Shown here: positions 1 to 9,391 of the stretch, piece by piece | Layout of the letters: every line of letters starts with the position of its first letter | Numbering within the stretch: position 1 is the stretch's first letter | Assembly: GCF_036178145.1 (NCBI RefSeq) | Contig: NZ_CP108067.1 | Location: forward strand, 8,199,001-8,263,000 | Length of the DNA stretch: 64,000 nucleotides | Direction: 5' to 3' | Source: Streptomyces sp. NBC_00273 | GTDB taxonomy: Bacteria; Actinomycetota; Actinomycetes; Streptomycetales; Streptomycetaceae | The notes under the pieces: model-generated | Told to the model about the DNA's origin: nothing | Databases searched by the model: none | The model's input: the letters and a program-made list of their open reading frames with translations, nothing else | Made by a program: the position numbers and the translations under genes

Positions 1-1
1 G

Positions 2-1807
2 GCGCTCTCCGTCGACCTGTCAGGACCGCTCGAGCGCACCAGCGACTGGATCATCGACAACCGCGACGGCCACCCGCTCTTCCTCTACTTCTTCGGGCAC
101 GTCAGCAACGTCGTGGTCCTGTCCGTCCGCGCCGTGTACCTGGTGCTGCTCGCCCTCGGCTGGGCCGGCGTCACCGCCGCCGCCGCTCTGCTCGCCTGGC
201 GGGCGGCGGGAGTGCGACTCGCGCTGACCGCCCTCGCCGCCTTCTCCGCGTGCGGACTGCTCGGCATGTGGGTGCCCACCATGCAGACGCTCGCCCTGAT
301 GGTGGTCGCCGTCACCGCGTCCGTGCTGCTCGGAGGGGTCCTCGGGCTGGCCGCCGGCCTGTCGGACCGGATGCACCGGATCCTGCGGCCCGTGCTCGAC
401 ACCATGCAGGTGCTGCCGGCCTTCGCGTACCTCCTGCCCGTCGTCCTCGTCTTCGGCATCGGCGTGCCCGCGGCCGTCCTCGCGACCGTCGTCTACGCGG
501 CCCCGCCCATGGCCCGCCTCACCGCGCTCGGCCTGCGCGACGCGGACGCCGGGGTCGTGGAGGCCGCCACATCCCTCGGCGCCACCGGCAGGCAGCGGCT
601 GTTGACGGCCCGGCTGCCGTTGGCCCGCAGGGAACTGCTGCTCGGCGTCAACCAGTCGATCATGATGGCGCTCGGGATGGCCGTGATCGCGTCCGTCATC
701 GGCGCGGGCGGTCTCGGCGACCGCGTCTACCAGGCGCTGGCCTCCGTCGACGTCGGCGCCGCCCTCGCCGCAGGTGTGCCGATCGTGCTGCTCGCCATCG
801 CCCTGGACCGGGTCACCGCCGCCGCGGGGGAGCGGATCGGCCAGGCCCCGGCCGACCGGTCCGGGCTCCGCTGGGCCGTTGCCGCGGCGGCGACCGTCGC
901 CGTCGCCGTCGGAGCCCGCCTGCTCGACCGGCTCTCCTGGCCCGACGCATGGACGGTGGACATCGCCGGGCCCGTCAACGAAGCGGTCGACTGGATGACC
1001 GCCCACCTCTACTCCGGCGTGCCCCTCGTCGGCGGCACCGCGGACTGGGCAGGGCACTTCACCACATGGGTCCTGAACCCCCTGCGCGACGGACTGCAGT
1101 GGCTGCCCTGGTGGACGGTGCTGCTGACCGTCGGCGTACTCGCCCTGCTCATCGGCACCTGGCGCACCGCTGCGACCGCCGTCCTGGCGATGGCCGCGAT
1201 CGGTGTCCTCGGCGTCTGGGACCCGGCGCTCGACACCCTGTCCCAGGTCCTGGCCGCCGTCGCCGTGACCCTGCTGATCGGCTTCGCCCTCGGCGTCGCC
1301 GCGGCCCGCAGCAGCCGCCTGGGGCGCGCACTGCGTCCGGTGCTCGACGTCTTCCAGACGATGCCGCAGTTCGTCTACCTGATCCCCGTCGTCGCCCTCT
1401 TCGGCGTGGGCCGCGCCCCGGCCGCCGCGGCCGCCGTGGTCTACGCGCTGCCCGCGGTGGTGCGCATCACGGCCCAGGGCGTGCGCGCGGTGGACCCGGC
1501 CGCGCTGGAGTCCGCGCGCTCGATGGGCGCGACCGGGCGGCAGCAACTGCTCCAGGTCCAGCTGCCGCTGGCCCGGCCCGCGCTGCTGCTCGCCGTCAAC
1601 CAGGGCGTGGTGCTCGTCCTCGCCGTCGTCGTCATCGGCGGTCTCGTAGGCGGCGGTGCGCTCGGCTACGACGCGGTCTTCGGCCTCGCCCAGGGCGACT
1701 TGGCGACCGGCCTGGTCGCCGGCGCGGCGATCGTCTGCCTCGGCCTGATGCTCGACCGCGTCACCCAGCCGACCGGTCGCCGCGACCCCGCCGGAAAGGG
1801 GGCCTGA
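2..1807 (+). CDS. ABC transporter permease, fused ProW-type (osmolyte/glycine betaine uptake), 5' truncated by window edge
   Basis: The open frame is already running at base 2, so the true start lies left of the window; 601 residues are visible. It is a very hydrophobic protein with two copies of the binding-protein-dependent permease domain. Each copy carries an EAA-type loop that contacts the ATPase: EAATSLGATG near bases 559-588 and ESARSMGATG near 1507-1536. The copies also share the flanking pattern V-LP-FAYL / MPQFVYLIPVV. ProW/OpuAB permeases usually have one domain of about 280 residues, so this is a tandem fusion that could form the whole membrane channel alone. The substrate-binding lipoprotein gene starts one base after its stop, and the ATPase gene is probably just upstream. 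Family assignment is firm from the neighbour; the exact substrate is inferred. Confidence 0.9.
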   Translation, partial: ALSVDLSGPLERTSDWIIDNRDGHPLFLYFFGHVSNVVVLSVRAVYLVLLALGWAGVTAAAALLAWRAAGVRLALTALAAFSACGLLGMWVPTMQTLALMVVAVTASVLLGGVLGLAAGLSDRMHRILRPVLDTMQVLPAFAYLLPVVLVFGIGVPAAVLATVVYAAPPMARLTALGLRDADAGVVEAATSLGATGRQRLLTARLPLARRELLLGVNQSIMMALGMAVIASVIGAGGLGDRVYQALASVDVGAALAAGVPIVLLAIALDRVTAAAGERIGQAPADRSGLRWAVAAAATVAVAVGARLLDRLSWPDAWTVDIAGPVNEAVDWMTAHLYSGVPLVGGTADWAGHFTTWVLNPLRDGLQWLPWWTVLLTVGVLALLIGTWRTAATAVLAMAAIGVLGVWDPALDTLSQVLAAVAVTLLIGFALGVAAARSSRLGRALRPVLDVFQTMPQFVYLIPVVALFGVGRAPAAAAAVVYALPAVVRITAQGVRAVDPAALESARSMGATGRQQLLQVQLPLARPALLLAVNQGVVLVLAVVVIGGLVGGGALGYDAVFGLAQGDLATGLVAGAAIVCLGLMLDRVTQPTGRRDPAGKGA

Positions 1808-1808
1808 C

Positions 1809-2786
1809 ATGGCTCGCACCACACGCTCCACACGCACCGCCGCACTCGCAGCGGCCGCCGCCCTCGCCCTGACGGCCCTCACGGGCTGCGGCGCCGCCGA
1901 CATGACCCGCCAGGCCTCCCCGTACGCCGACGCGAAGGGCTCCCGCACGGTGACGCTGTCCGTGCAGTCGTGGGTGGGCGCGCAGGCCAACGTCGCCGTC
2001 GCCCAGTACCTGCTGGAGCACGAGCTCGGCTACCGGGTGGACACCGTCCAGATCGACGAGGTACCCGCCTGGGACGCGCTCAGCCAGGGCCGGGTGGACG
2101 CCATCCTGGAGGACTGGGGCCACCCCGAGCAGGAGAAGCGGTACATCGACGACAAGGGGACCATCGAGCGGGGCGGCGACCTCGGAGTGACCGGCCACAT
2201 CGGCTGGTTCGTGCCGACGTACTTCGCCGAGGAACACCCGGACGTCACCGACTGGAAGAACCTCGACAAGTACGCCGACCAGTTCCGCACCGCGGAAAGC
2301 GGCGGCAAGGGCCAGTTGCTGGACGGCTCCCCGTCCTACGTGACGAACGACAAGGCCCTCGTGAAGAACCTGGACCTCGACTACCAGGTCGTGTTCGCGG
2401 GCTCCGAGGCGGCGCAGATCACCCAGATCAGGCAGTTCGCCAAGGAGAAGAAGCCCTTCCTCAGCTACTGGTACAAGCCCCAGTGGCTGTTCGAGAAGGT
2501 CCCGATGACCGAGGTGGAACTGCCCGAATACAAGGAGGGCTGCGACGCCGACCCGCAGAAGGTGGCCTGCGCCTACCCGCACACGCCGCTGCAGAAGTTC
2601 CTCAACGCCCGCTTCGCGGCCGACGGAGGCGACGCCGCGGCCTTCCTGAAGAAGTTCCGGTGGACGACCGAGATGCAGAACGACGTCGCCCTGATGATCG
2701 CCGAGGAGAAGCTGTCGCCGCAGGAAGCGGCGGCCCGCTGGGCGGAACAGAACGAGCCCACCTGGCGGTCCTGGCTCCCGTCCTGA
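1809..2786 (+). CDS. Glycine betaine/proline-type ABC transporter substrate-binding lipoprotein (OpuAC/ProX family)
   Basis: This 325-residue protein has a lipoprotein signal: a basic start, an Ala/Leu-rich core and the lipobox LTGC at about residues 24-27, so it should be anchored outside the membrane. The mature part follows the OpuAC pattern: a beta strand VTLSVQSWVGAQAN, then GRVDAILEDWGH, then PFLSYWYKPQW. Trp-rich segments of this kind build the aromatic cage that binds quaternary ammonium compounds in the family. The ATG lies one base past the permease stop, so the genes are cotranscribed and probably translationally coupled. A hairpin terminator follows the stop. Substrate (betaine, choline, carnitine or proline) cannot be decided by eye. 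Confidence 0.92.
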   Translation: MARTTRSTRTAALAAAAALALTALTGCGAADMTRQASPYADAKGSRTVTLSVQSWVGAQANVAVAQYLLEHELGYRVDTVQIDEVPAWDALSQGRVDAILEDWGHPEQEKRYIDDKGTIERGGDLGVTGHIGWFVPTYFAEEHPDVTDWKNLDKYADQFRTAESGGKGQLLDGSPSYVTNDKALVKNLDLDYQVVFAGSEAAQITQIRQFAKEKKPFLSYWYKPQWLFEKVPMTEVELPEYKEGCDADPQKVACAYPHTPLQKFLNARFAADGGDAAAFLKKFRWTTEMQNDVALMIAEEKLSPQEAAARWAEQNEPTWRSWLPS

Positions 2787-2795
2787 CACGGCGGC

Positions 2796-2821
2796 CCGGA
2801 AGGGAGCCCTGTCCCTTCCGG
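2796..2821 (+). terminator. Terminator hairpin after the osmolyte ABC transporter genes
   Basis: Perfect 9-bp stem CCGGAAGGG / CCCTTCCGG with an 8-base loop, starting 10 bases after the substrate-binding protein stop. There is no long T tract, as is common for Streptomyces terminators. Confidence 0.7.
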
Positions 2822-2907
2822 CCGCAGGTGCCGGGAACCGGTGGCGCTGCGGGTCGCCGGGTCCCCGCGCGGGGACGATACTGAAGGTCACGGTGCGTGG
2901 AGGCGAC

Positions 2908-5010
2908 ATGCGTGAACCGGAGCATCGCGGCCCGGGGCCGGCCTCGGGCTCCGTCAGCGGCACGGCAGCGGTCGTCCTGGATGACGCAGGCGTGGTCATC
3001 GCCCGTTCGGAGGGGGCCGCGACGCTGCTGGAATGCCCGCCGGGCCAGATCTGCGCGCCCTTGCTGGGGATGGTGCCGCCCGCCGGTACGGGTACGGGCA
3101 CGGGACCGGTCGGGCACCTGACGACCGTTCCGGGTGGCGATCACACGGGTCAAAAGGTCCCGCTGGTCTGCACGGTCGTCCGGCTCGCGGCCCACGCTCC
3201 GGGCGGTGCGGGCGCCGCCACGCAGTGGCTCGTCCTGGTCACCCCGGCGGAAACGGCGCAGGAGGCGGCCGAGCGCGATGCGCGAAGACGCCGGACGGGG
3301 CTCGCCCAAGCCGCCGCCGCGGGCATCGGCACCTCACTGGACGTGACCGAGCTGGCCGAGACCCTGGTGAACCTGCTCGTCCCGGACTTCGCCGACCTGG
3401 CGACCGTGGACATCGCCGAGAACGTGCTGGTGGGCGACGAGCCCCCGCACTTCCACACCACCGGCGACGTCCGCCTGCGCCGGACCTCTGCCGCGCAGAG
3501 CCCGGAGATATCCGCCGAGGACCTGCTGGCGGTGGGAGAGGCCCTTCCTCCGGTGACGGACAGCACCTTGATGCGCCCCCTCATGGAGGGGCTGCCCGTG
3601 CTGGTGCCGGACGTCGCCGTCCTACAGGCCGAACTCGGCGTGGATCCGGAGGCCCTGCCGTTGTTCGTCCCCAGCGGAGCCCACTCCTCCGTAGCCATGC
3701 CGCTCTACGCACGCGGCCTGATCCTCGGCTGCGTCACGGTCTGGCGCAGCCAGTTGCCCTCCGCGTTCGGCGAGGAGGACGCCGCACTGCTGAAGGACGT
3801 CGTGTCCAGGGCCGCACTCGGCGTGGACAACGCGCGCCGCTACACCAAGGAACACCGGTCCGTGGTGACCCTGCAGCGGAGCCTGCTGCCGCGCTCGGCC
3901 CTGGACTCCGCCGCCGCCGAAACGGTGGGCGTCTACCAACCGGCGGGCGGCGGCTCGAGAGTCGGCGGAGACTGGTTCGACGTGATCCCCCTGCCGTCGT
4001 TGCGCGTCGCGTTCGTCGTCGGAGACGTCGTCGGCCACGGCCTCGACGCCACCGCGGCCATGGCGCGCCTGCGGACCGCGGTGCAGACCCTCGCCGACCT
4101 CGATCTGGATCCGGGCGAGCTGCTCACGCACCTCGACGACCTGGTGCTCGGCTTCTCCGAGGAGCAGATGACCAGCGAATCCCACGCGGAGCATGCGGGG
4201 CGCTCGGAGCGCTCGGAGCCGGCGGTGCTGGGAGCGACGTGCCTGTACGCCGTCTACGACCCGGTGACGGGGCGGTGCGCCACCGCCGCCGCCGGACATC
4301 CGCCGCCGGTCCTGCTGCCGCCGGACGGGGAACCGGTCTTCCTCGGCGTGACGCCGGGGCCGCCGCTGGGGGTGGGCGGAGTGCCGTTCGAGGTGACGGA
4401 GTTCGGCGTGCGGCCCGGCAGCATGCTCGCGTTCTTCACGGACGGACTCGTGGCGAGCCGGGGCGGCGACATCGAGGAGGGGATGGAGAGACTGCGGGGC
4501 TCGTTCGCCGGAGCCGACCCGAGGCTGCCGCTCGACGAGCTCAGCCGGGCCGTTTTCGACGGGGTGCGGCCTCAAGAGTCCGTCGACGACGCCGCCTTGC
4601 TGCTCGCCCGCATCCACGCGCTCCCGCCCGACCAGCTCGCCGAGTGGGAACTCGAAGCCGACCTCTCCCTCGTCGCGCACGCCCGTGAGCTGGTGGTGGG
4701 CCAGCTGTCCGAGTGGCAGCTGGACGAACTGGGCTTCGTGACCGAACTCGTCGCCAGCGAGCTCGTCACGAACGCCATCCGCTACGCGGGGGGACCGGTC
4801 GGGCTCCGGCTGATCCGCGACCGGGTGCTCGTCTGCGAGGTGTCCGACCCCAGCAGCACCCAGCCGCGCCTGCGTCGTGCCCGGGAAACGGACGAGGGCG
4901 GCCGGGGCCTGTTCCTCGTGGCCCAGCTCGCCGACCGCTGGGGCTGCCGGTTCACCGGCACCGGCAAGACCATCTGGACGGAGCAGCCCATCGGCGGGTC
5001 CCTCGGCTAG
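2908..5010 (+). CDS. GAF-SpoIIE protein phosphatase with C-terminal anti-sigma-type ATPase domain
   Basis: About 700 residues. The N-terminal 130 residues are a weak PAS-like sensor region. A GAF-like domain follows (about 140-310), then a PP2C/SpoIIE Ser/Thr phosphatase domain (about 330-560) with the metal-site segments GGDWFDV, GDVVGHG and FFTDGL. The C-terminus (about 575-700) is an RsbW-type HATPase with ELVTNAIRYA (N box) and DEGGRGLFL (G box). Proteins of this build usually control partner-switching sigma-factor networks, dephosphorylating an anti-sigma antagonist. The start is uncertain: ATG 2908 has GGAGG four bases upstream, while an in-frame GTG at 2893 has a weaker GAAGG. The gene is preceded by a terminator and looks monocistronic. 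Confidence 0.88.
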   Translation: MREPEHRGPGPASGSVSGTAAVVLDDAGVVIARSEGAATLLECPPGQICAPLLGMVPPAGTGTGTGPVGHLTTVPGGDHTGQKVPLVCTVVRLAAHAPGGAGAATQWLVLVTPAETAQEAAERDARRRRTGLAQAAAAGIGTSLDVTELAETLVNLLVPDFADLATVDIAENVLVGDEPPHFHTTGDVRLRRTSAAQSPEISAEDLLAVGEALPPVTDSTLMRPLMEGLPVLVPDVAVLQAELGVDPEALPLFVPSGAHSSVAMPLYARGLILGCVTVWRSQLPSAFGEEDAALLKDVVSRAALGVDNARRYTKEHRSVVTLQRSLLPRSALDSAAAETVGVYQPAGGGSRVGGDWFDVIPLPSLRVAFVVGDVVGHGLDATAAMARLRTAVQTLADLDLDPGELLTHLDDLVLGFSEEQMTSESHAEHAGRSERSEPAVLGATCLYAVYDPVTGRCATAAAGHPPPVLLPPDGEPVFLGVTPGPPLGVGGVPFEVTEFGVRPGSMLAFFTDGLVASRGGDIEEGMERLRGSFAGADPRLPLDELSRAVFDGVRPQESVDDAALLLARIHALPPDQLAEWELEADLSLVAHARELVVGQLSEWQLDELGFVTELVASELVTNAIRYAGGPVGLRLIRDRVLVCEVSDPSSTQPRLRRARETDEGGRGLFLVAQLADRWGCRFTGTGKTIWTEQPIGGSLG

Positions 5011-5020
5011 GCGGTCAGCG

Positions 5021-5050
5021 CCCGCCGCCGCCCGCCGCCGCCCGCCGCTG
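5021..5050. repeat. 10-bp GC-rich tandem repeat, three copies
   Basis: Three head-to-tail copies of CCCGCCGCCG (the last has one C-to-T change), starting 10 bases after the phosphatase stop. It is probably slippage-prone non-coding sequence; no function can be read from it. Confidence 0.7.
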
Positions 5051-5185
5051 CGCGGGCCGCCGATCGCTCCGCGTGCGCGCGTACGGTCCACCCGGTAGCG
5101 TCGAGAGCGAGCGTTCCGTCCACACCGCTGCCGCACCTGAGGGCCTGCGGGGCCGCCGTCGATATCGGCAGAGGAACGAGAACCC

Positions 5186-6742
5186 ATGCCACAGCACGCC
5201 ATCCGCGCGGTGACCGCCGCGGCCGCTCTGGTCTCCCTGGCAGCGTTCGGCCCCGCACCGGGCAGCACGCCGTCACCACCCGCCCAGTCCGCCGACCGGA
5301 CCGGTTCGCAGGCCCCGTCCCGGTTCGTGCCCGGTCCTTGTCCCGAGCCGCCCGAGCCGATCGCAGCGCTCGGCAACGCACGGTGCGGCTACCTCGAAGT
5401 CCCCGAGAACCGTTCCCGCCCCGGCGGGAGGACCATCAAGCTCGCCGCGGCGGTCATTCCGGCTGCCGAACCGGCGACACCGGCCCAGGACCCCGTGGTG
5501 TTCATGGCGGGCGGCCCCGGCGGCGACACGTTCGACGACATTCCGTTCCTCGTCGAGTCCGGCCTGAACAAGGACCGCGAACTGATCGTCATGGCCCAGC
5601 GCGGCAACCTCTACGACCGGCCGAACCTCGCCTGCCCGGAGATCGACCGCTTCAACGCCCGGGCCGTGGGCCTGGGCTACGACGCGAAGCAGGCGGAACA
5701 GCTCATGCTGAAGGCGGCGAAGGAGTGCCGCGACCGCCTGACGGCCGACGGCGTCGACCTGAGCGCCTACAACACCACCGAGAACGCCGCCGACTTCGCC
5801 GACCTGCGCAAGGCGCTGCACATCCCCCGGTGGAACGTCTACGGGTACTCCTACGGCAGCGACCTGGCCCTCACCTACCTGCGCCTGCACCCCGAGGGAA
5901 TCCGCGCCGTGGCGATCGACTCGGTCACACCTCCCCAGAGCGCGACCTTGCCGTGGGGCTGGAGCAGCGCCGCCGAGGGGATCGACCACATCTTCGCGGC
6001 GTGCGCGGCGCAGCCCGCCTGCAAGAGCCGGTACCCGGACCTCCCCCGCATGCTGACGGAGCAGGTGCGCAAGTTGGAGGCGCACCCCCTGACGCTGAAC
6101 GTCCCGCCGCCGGGCGGAGGAAAGCCCGTCAAGGTCGTCCTCGACGGGGGCGCGCTGCTGAACCAGATCGTCGCCTTCGCTCCCCGGCCCAAAGACCTCC
6201 CGGCGGCGCTCGACGAGCTCAGCCGCGGAAACCCCGAGCGTTTCGCACGGGCCCGGGCGGCCGGATCGGTCCAGAACGTCGGCGCGTTCGCACACGGCCT
6301 GACGGAATCGGTGGCGTGCAGCGAGTGGGCGCCGGGGTACTCGGAACCCGACGTGCTGGAGGCGGGGCGCAAGGCCTTCCCCGGGTGGCCGGACACGGTC
6401 TTGGCCCAGGTGCCGCAACTTCCCTTCCAGTACCCGGTGTGTCGGGTCTGGAACGTTCCGGACCGCGCGGCCGTCCAGCGGGTGGCCACGGTCAGCCAGG
6501 TGCCCGCGCTCCTCGTCTCCGGCACGTTCGACGCCAAGACCGGGGCGAGTTGGGCGAAGGGCGTGGCCCGCGACCTGTCCCGCTCGACCGCCGTGCAGAT
6601 CCCCGGGATCGGCCACTGGGTGGTCCCGCAGTCACCCTGCGCGCAACGCGTCCTGGCCTCGTTCCTCGCCCGCCCGACCGCCCCCGACACCAGCTGCGTG
6701 GACGGCCTGGAGCCCGAACCGTTCACGATCATCCCGAAATGA
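5186..6742 (+). CDS. Secreted alpha/beta hydrolase, TAP-type peptidase family (copy 1)
   Basis: 518 residues with an N-terminal signal peptide (about 1-35, Ala-rich core). It has the alpha/beta hydrolase fold of the Streptomyces tripeptidyl aminopeptidase (SlpD/SlpE/TAP) group. The oxyanion region is FMAGGPGG, the nucleophile elbow is GYSYGSDLA (Ser in G-x-S-x-G), and the C-terminal TAP-like part contains LLVSGTFDAKTG with the acid and a late GIGHW supplying the catalytic His. Several spaced Cys residues suggest disulfides in the exported protein. The next gene is a clear paralogue 12 bases downstream, so they form a tandem duplication and a probable operon. The real substrate (peptide or ester) is not predictable. 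Confidence 0.88.
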   Translation: MPQHAIRAVTAAAALVSLAAFGPAPGSTPSPPAQSADRTGSQAPSRFVPGPCPEPPEPIAALGNARCGYLEVPENRSRPGGRTIKLAAAVIPAAEPATPAQDPVVFMAGGPGGDTFDDIPFLVESGLNKDRELIVMAQRGNLYDRPNLACPEIDRFNARAVGLGYDAKQAEQLMLKAAKECRDRLTADGVDLSAYNTTENAADFADLRKALHIPRWNVYGYSYGSDLALTYLRLHPEGIRAVAIDSVTPPQSATLPWGWSSAAEGIDHIFAACAAQPACKSRYPDLPRMLTEQVRKLEAHPLTLNVPPPGGGKPVKVVLDGGALLNQIVAFAPRPKDLPAALDELSRGNPERFARARAAGSVQNVGAFAHGLTESVACSEWAPGYSEPDVLEAGRKAFPGWPDTVLAQVPQLPFQYPVCRVWNVPDRAAVQRVATVSQVPALLVSGTFDAKTGASWAKGVARDLSRSTAVQIPGIGHWVVPQSPCAQRVLASFLARPTAPDTSCVDGLEPEPFTIIPK

Positions 6743-6754
6743 CCGGGAGGGCAG

Positions 6755-8365
6755 ATGGCATTCCACCCAGCGCCCCGTCGGCGCCGCACCGCACGACGGC
6801 TCCTGACGACGTCGGTCGGCATGGTGACCGGTCTCCTCGTCACCGGCCTGCTCGCAGCGCCCGCTCCGGCGCAGTCCCGTACCGATGCCAGCGCCAGCCC
6901 CGACGCGCCGATCGGCACGGTCGCCCGCACGGTGGGCGACGCCCGCTTCGAACCGGGCCCCTGCCCCAAGACACCGGAACCGATCGAAGCGCTGGACGAC
7001 GCCCGCTGCGGAACGCTCACCGTGCCCGAGAACCGCGCCGAACCGAGCGGCCGGACGATCGAGCTCGGCGTCGCGATCGTCCCCGCCGCCACCGACAAGC
7101 CGAAACCCGACCCCATCGTGTGGCTCGCGGGCGGACCCGGTGACGACGCCGTGGGGGAGGCGAAGCTGGCGATCGACGGCGGCCTGAACCGCGACCGCGA
7201 CGTGATCTTCATGTCCCAGCGCGGTACGTACTCGGCCGAGCCGAACCTCCTGTGCCCCAACATCGACGAGTTCAACGCACGCTCCGTCGGCCTCGTCTAC
7301 GACGCCCCGTCCACCGAACGCCTGCACGTCGAGGCCACGAAGGCCTGCCGCGACCGACTGGCGGGCCGCGGGATCGACCTCAGCGCCTACAACGACACAG
7401 AGAGCGCCGCCGACTACGAGGACCTGCGCAAGGCGCTGGGCATCGAGCAGTGGAACCTGTTCGGGATCTCCTACGGAACCCACCTGGCACTGGCCTACAT
7501 GAGGCTGCATCCCGAGGGGCTCCGCTCGGTGGGCATCGACGGCATACTGCCGCCGTCCAAGTCCGGGTCGGCAGCGACCTGGAGCAGCGCCCGACAGGGC
7601 TTCGACGGCCTGTTCAAGGCCTGCGCGGACCAGCCGGCGTGCAACAAGCGCTATCCGAACCTGTCGGCCACCTTCGACCGGCTCGTGCGCGAACTCGAAG
7701 CCAAGCCGGTCACCACCACCGTCACCCTCCCCGGCAGCGACAAGCCGGTGAAGGTCGTCCTCGACGGCGGAGCCCTGGTCAACTGGATGACCTCCGCCAC
7801 CCACGTGGCGCCCCAGGTGCCCGCCGCCCTCGACGAGCTGGCGCACGGCAAGCCGCAGCGGATCGCCCAGCAGTGGGCCGGCGGCAAGCTCAGCCCCCAG
7901 GCCATCGGCAGGGTCGCGCACGGCCTCGCCTACGGCGTCTTCTGCAGCGAGTGGACACCGTACGAGAGCGCGGATGCGGCGCTGCGGGGCGGCCGGGCGA
8001 CGTTCCCGTCCTTCCCGCGCTCGGTACAGGCCCAGGCCCCGCAGCTCACCTTCCTCCACCCGGACTGCGACGCCTGGAACGTCCCTGCGGCGTCGCCCTC
8101 GATCCGGGAGGCCACGCGCGGTGACATCCCGACCCTCGCCCTGTCGGGCGGGTTCGACTCCCAGACCGGGGCGGACAACGGGCCGTACGTCGCCAGCACG
8201 CTGGGAAAGGCCAAGGTCGTCACGGTCCCGTACGAGCCGCACGTCGTGTTCGCCACCTCGAAGTGCGCCCAGGAGATCACCGTCTCGTTCTTCGACGACC
8301 CGGCGGCGCCGAACACCGCATGCCTGAAGGACCTCAAGGCGCCCGAGTTCGAGATCGGGCCCTGA
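6755..8365 (+). CDS. Secreted alpha/beta hydrolase, TAP-type peptidase family (copy 2)
   Basis: 536 residues, paralogous along its whole length to the preceding gene. It shares the cassette PCPKTPEPIEAL-DARCG-L-VPENR near the mature N-terminus, WLAGGPGDD for the oxyanion hole, GISYGTHLA for the Ser nucleophile, and a late LSGGFDSQTG carrying the acid. A segment YEPHVVF stands where copy 1 has GIGHW, so the His residue is kept but its surroundings differ. A signal peptide of about 40 residues ends near APAPAQS. GGGAGGG precedes the ATG. The divergence of the active-site surroundings suggests the two copies act on different substrates. Confidence 0.88.
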   Translation: MAFHPAPRRRRTARRLLTTSVGMVTGLLVTGLLAAPAPAQSRTDASASPDAPIGTVARTVGDARFEPGPCPKTPEPIEALDDARCGTLTVPENRAEPSGRTIELGVAIVPAATDKPKPDPIVWLAGGPGDDAVGEAKLAIDGGLNRDRDVIFMSQRGTYSAEPNLLCPNIDEFNARSVGLVYDAPSTERLHVEATKACRDRLAGRGIDLSAYNDTESAADYEDLRKALGIEQWNLFGISYGTHLALAYMRLHPEGLRSVGIDGILPPSKSGSAATWSSARQGFDGLFKACADQPACNKRYPNLSATFDRLVRELEAKPVTTTVTLPGSDKPVKVVLDGGALVNWMTSATHVAPQVPAALDELAHGKPQRIAQQWAGGKLSPQAIGRVAHGLAYGVFCSEWTPYESADAALRGGRATFPSFPRSVQAQAPQLTFLHPDCDAWNVPAASPSIREATRGDIPTLALSGGFDSQTGADNGPYVASTLGKAKVVTVPYEPHVVFATSKCAQEITVSFFDDPAAPNTACLKDLKAPEFEIGP

Positions 8366-8498
8366 GCCCGCCGTGAGATCACCTTGCGCCCCCGGGTCCC
8401 CGTACTCGCCTCCGGCCTGCTGTTTCACCGCTGTGGAGGCATGCCGGGGCAGAGGCTAGGGTGAGGTGAGGAGGCCGGGGGAGAGCCAGGAGCCCGTG

Positions 8499-9329
8499 AT
8501 GCGCGGACACCGTCCCGAGCCGCCCGACGACGTGCAAGAACTCCTGGTCGCTCTCGGGCAGCTCGTCGATCAGGCCCTGGACCGGATCGAGTACCAGCGG
8601 GCCAGGGTCGAACTGGCCGTGGCCCTGCAGCGCCACATGCTCCCGCCCGGGCTGCCGCAGCTGCCCGGGCTGCGTCTGGCCGCCAGGTACGCGCCCTCAC
8701 GGGGCGGCCTGGAGGTGGGCGGGGACTGGTACGACGCCTTCGTCATGCACGACGGGTCACTGGGGCTCACCGTCGGCGACGTACAAGGTCATGACGTGGA
8801 GGCCATCGCCTTCATGGGACAGGTGCGCACCAGCCTGCGCGCCCTCGCGCAGACGACGAGCGACACCCGAGAGGTACTGGGCCGCGCCAACGATCTGCTG
8901 ATCGCCATGGGGTGCGGACTCTTCGCGACGTGCTGTTTCCTCCGCTTCGACCCGGTCAGCCGCGACCTGACGGTCTCCAGGGCCGGCCACGTCCCGATGG
9001 TCTGGGCCACGGCCGGAGGCGGTCACGGCATCGCGCTCGACCGCGGTGGGCCGCCGCTCGGCATCGTGTCGGGCGAGCGGTACCCGGTGACGCACCGGCG
9101 TCTGACGGAGGCCGGGGTGCTCGTCCTGCTCACCGACGGAGTGGTGGAGGGCCCGCACTACCCGATGGAGTCCGGTTTGGCCGAGGTGGTGAAACTGGTG
9201 CGGGCGGGGTTCGACGCCGATCCCGACGTGCTGGCCTCCGCCGTCGTCAAAGTGGCCGACCTGACGGGACACCGCGACGACGCCGCGGTCCTCGTCGTCC
9301 GTTACGACGGCCCCCGGGAGCCGGGCTGA
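8499..9329 (+). CDS. PP2C/SpoIIE-type protein serine phosphatase
   Basis: 276 residues from ATG 8499, which has CCAGGAG six bases upstream; a GTG at 8496 and one at 8466 are in frame but less well placed. A short helical N-terminus (ELLVALGQLVDQALDRIEYQ) is followed by one SpoIIE domain. Metal-binding segments are VGGDWYDAF, GDVQGHD, LTDGVVEG and the terminal HRDDAAVLVV. Unlike the larger phosphatase at 2.9-5.0 kb it has no sensor or ATPase domain, so it is probably a stand-alone phosphatase acting on an anti-sigma-factor antagonist. The next gene (MASE1) begins 62 bases later and could supply a sensory partner. Confidence 0.87.
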   Translation: MRGHRPEPPDDVQELLVALGQLVDQALDRIEYQRARVELAVALQRHMLPPGLPQLPGLRLAARYAPSRGGLEVGGDWYDAFVMHDGSLGLTVGDVQGHDVEAIAFMGQVRTSLRALAQTTSDTREVLGRANDLLIAMGCGLFATCCFLRFDPVSRDLTVSRAGHVPMVWATAGGGHGIALDRGGPPLGIVSGERYPVTHRRLTEAGVLVLLTDGVVEGPHYPMESGLAEVVKLVRAGFDADPDVLASAVVKVADLTGHRDDAAVLVVRYDGPREPG

Positions 9330-9391
9330 CCGGCGGGGCCACGGGGGCGGCTGGGGTCGCCGGTGGCGGGATCTGAGCGCAGACTGCTGTC

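Noticed and set aside
20..1990. Long antisense reading frame opposite the ABC permease
   Set aside because: High-GC DNA produces long antisense frames; this one is Arg/Gly/Asp/His-rich with no domain, signal or ribosome site, and the opposite strand encodes a clear permease.
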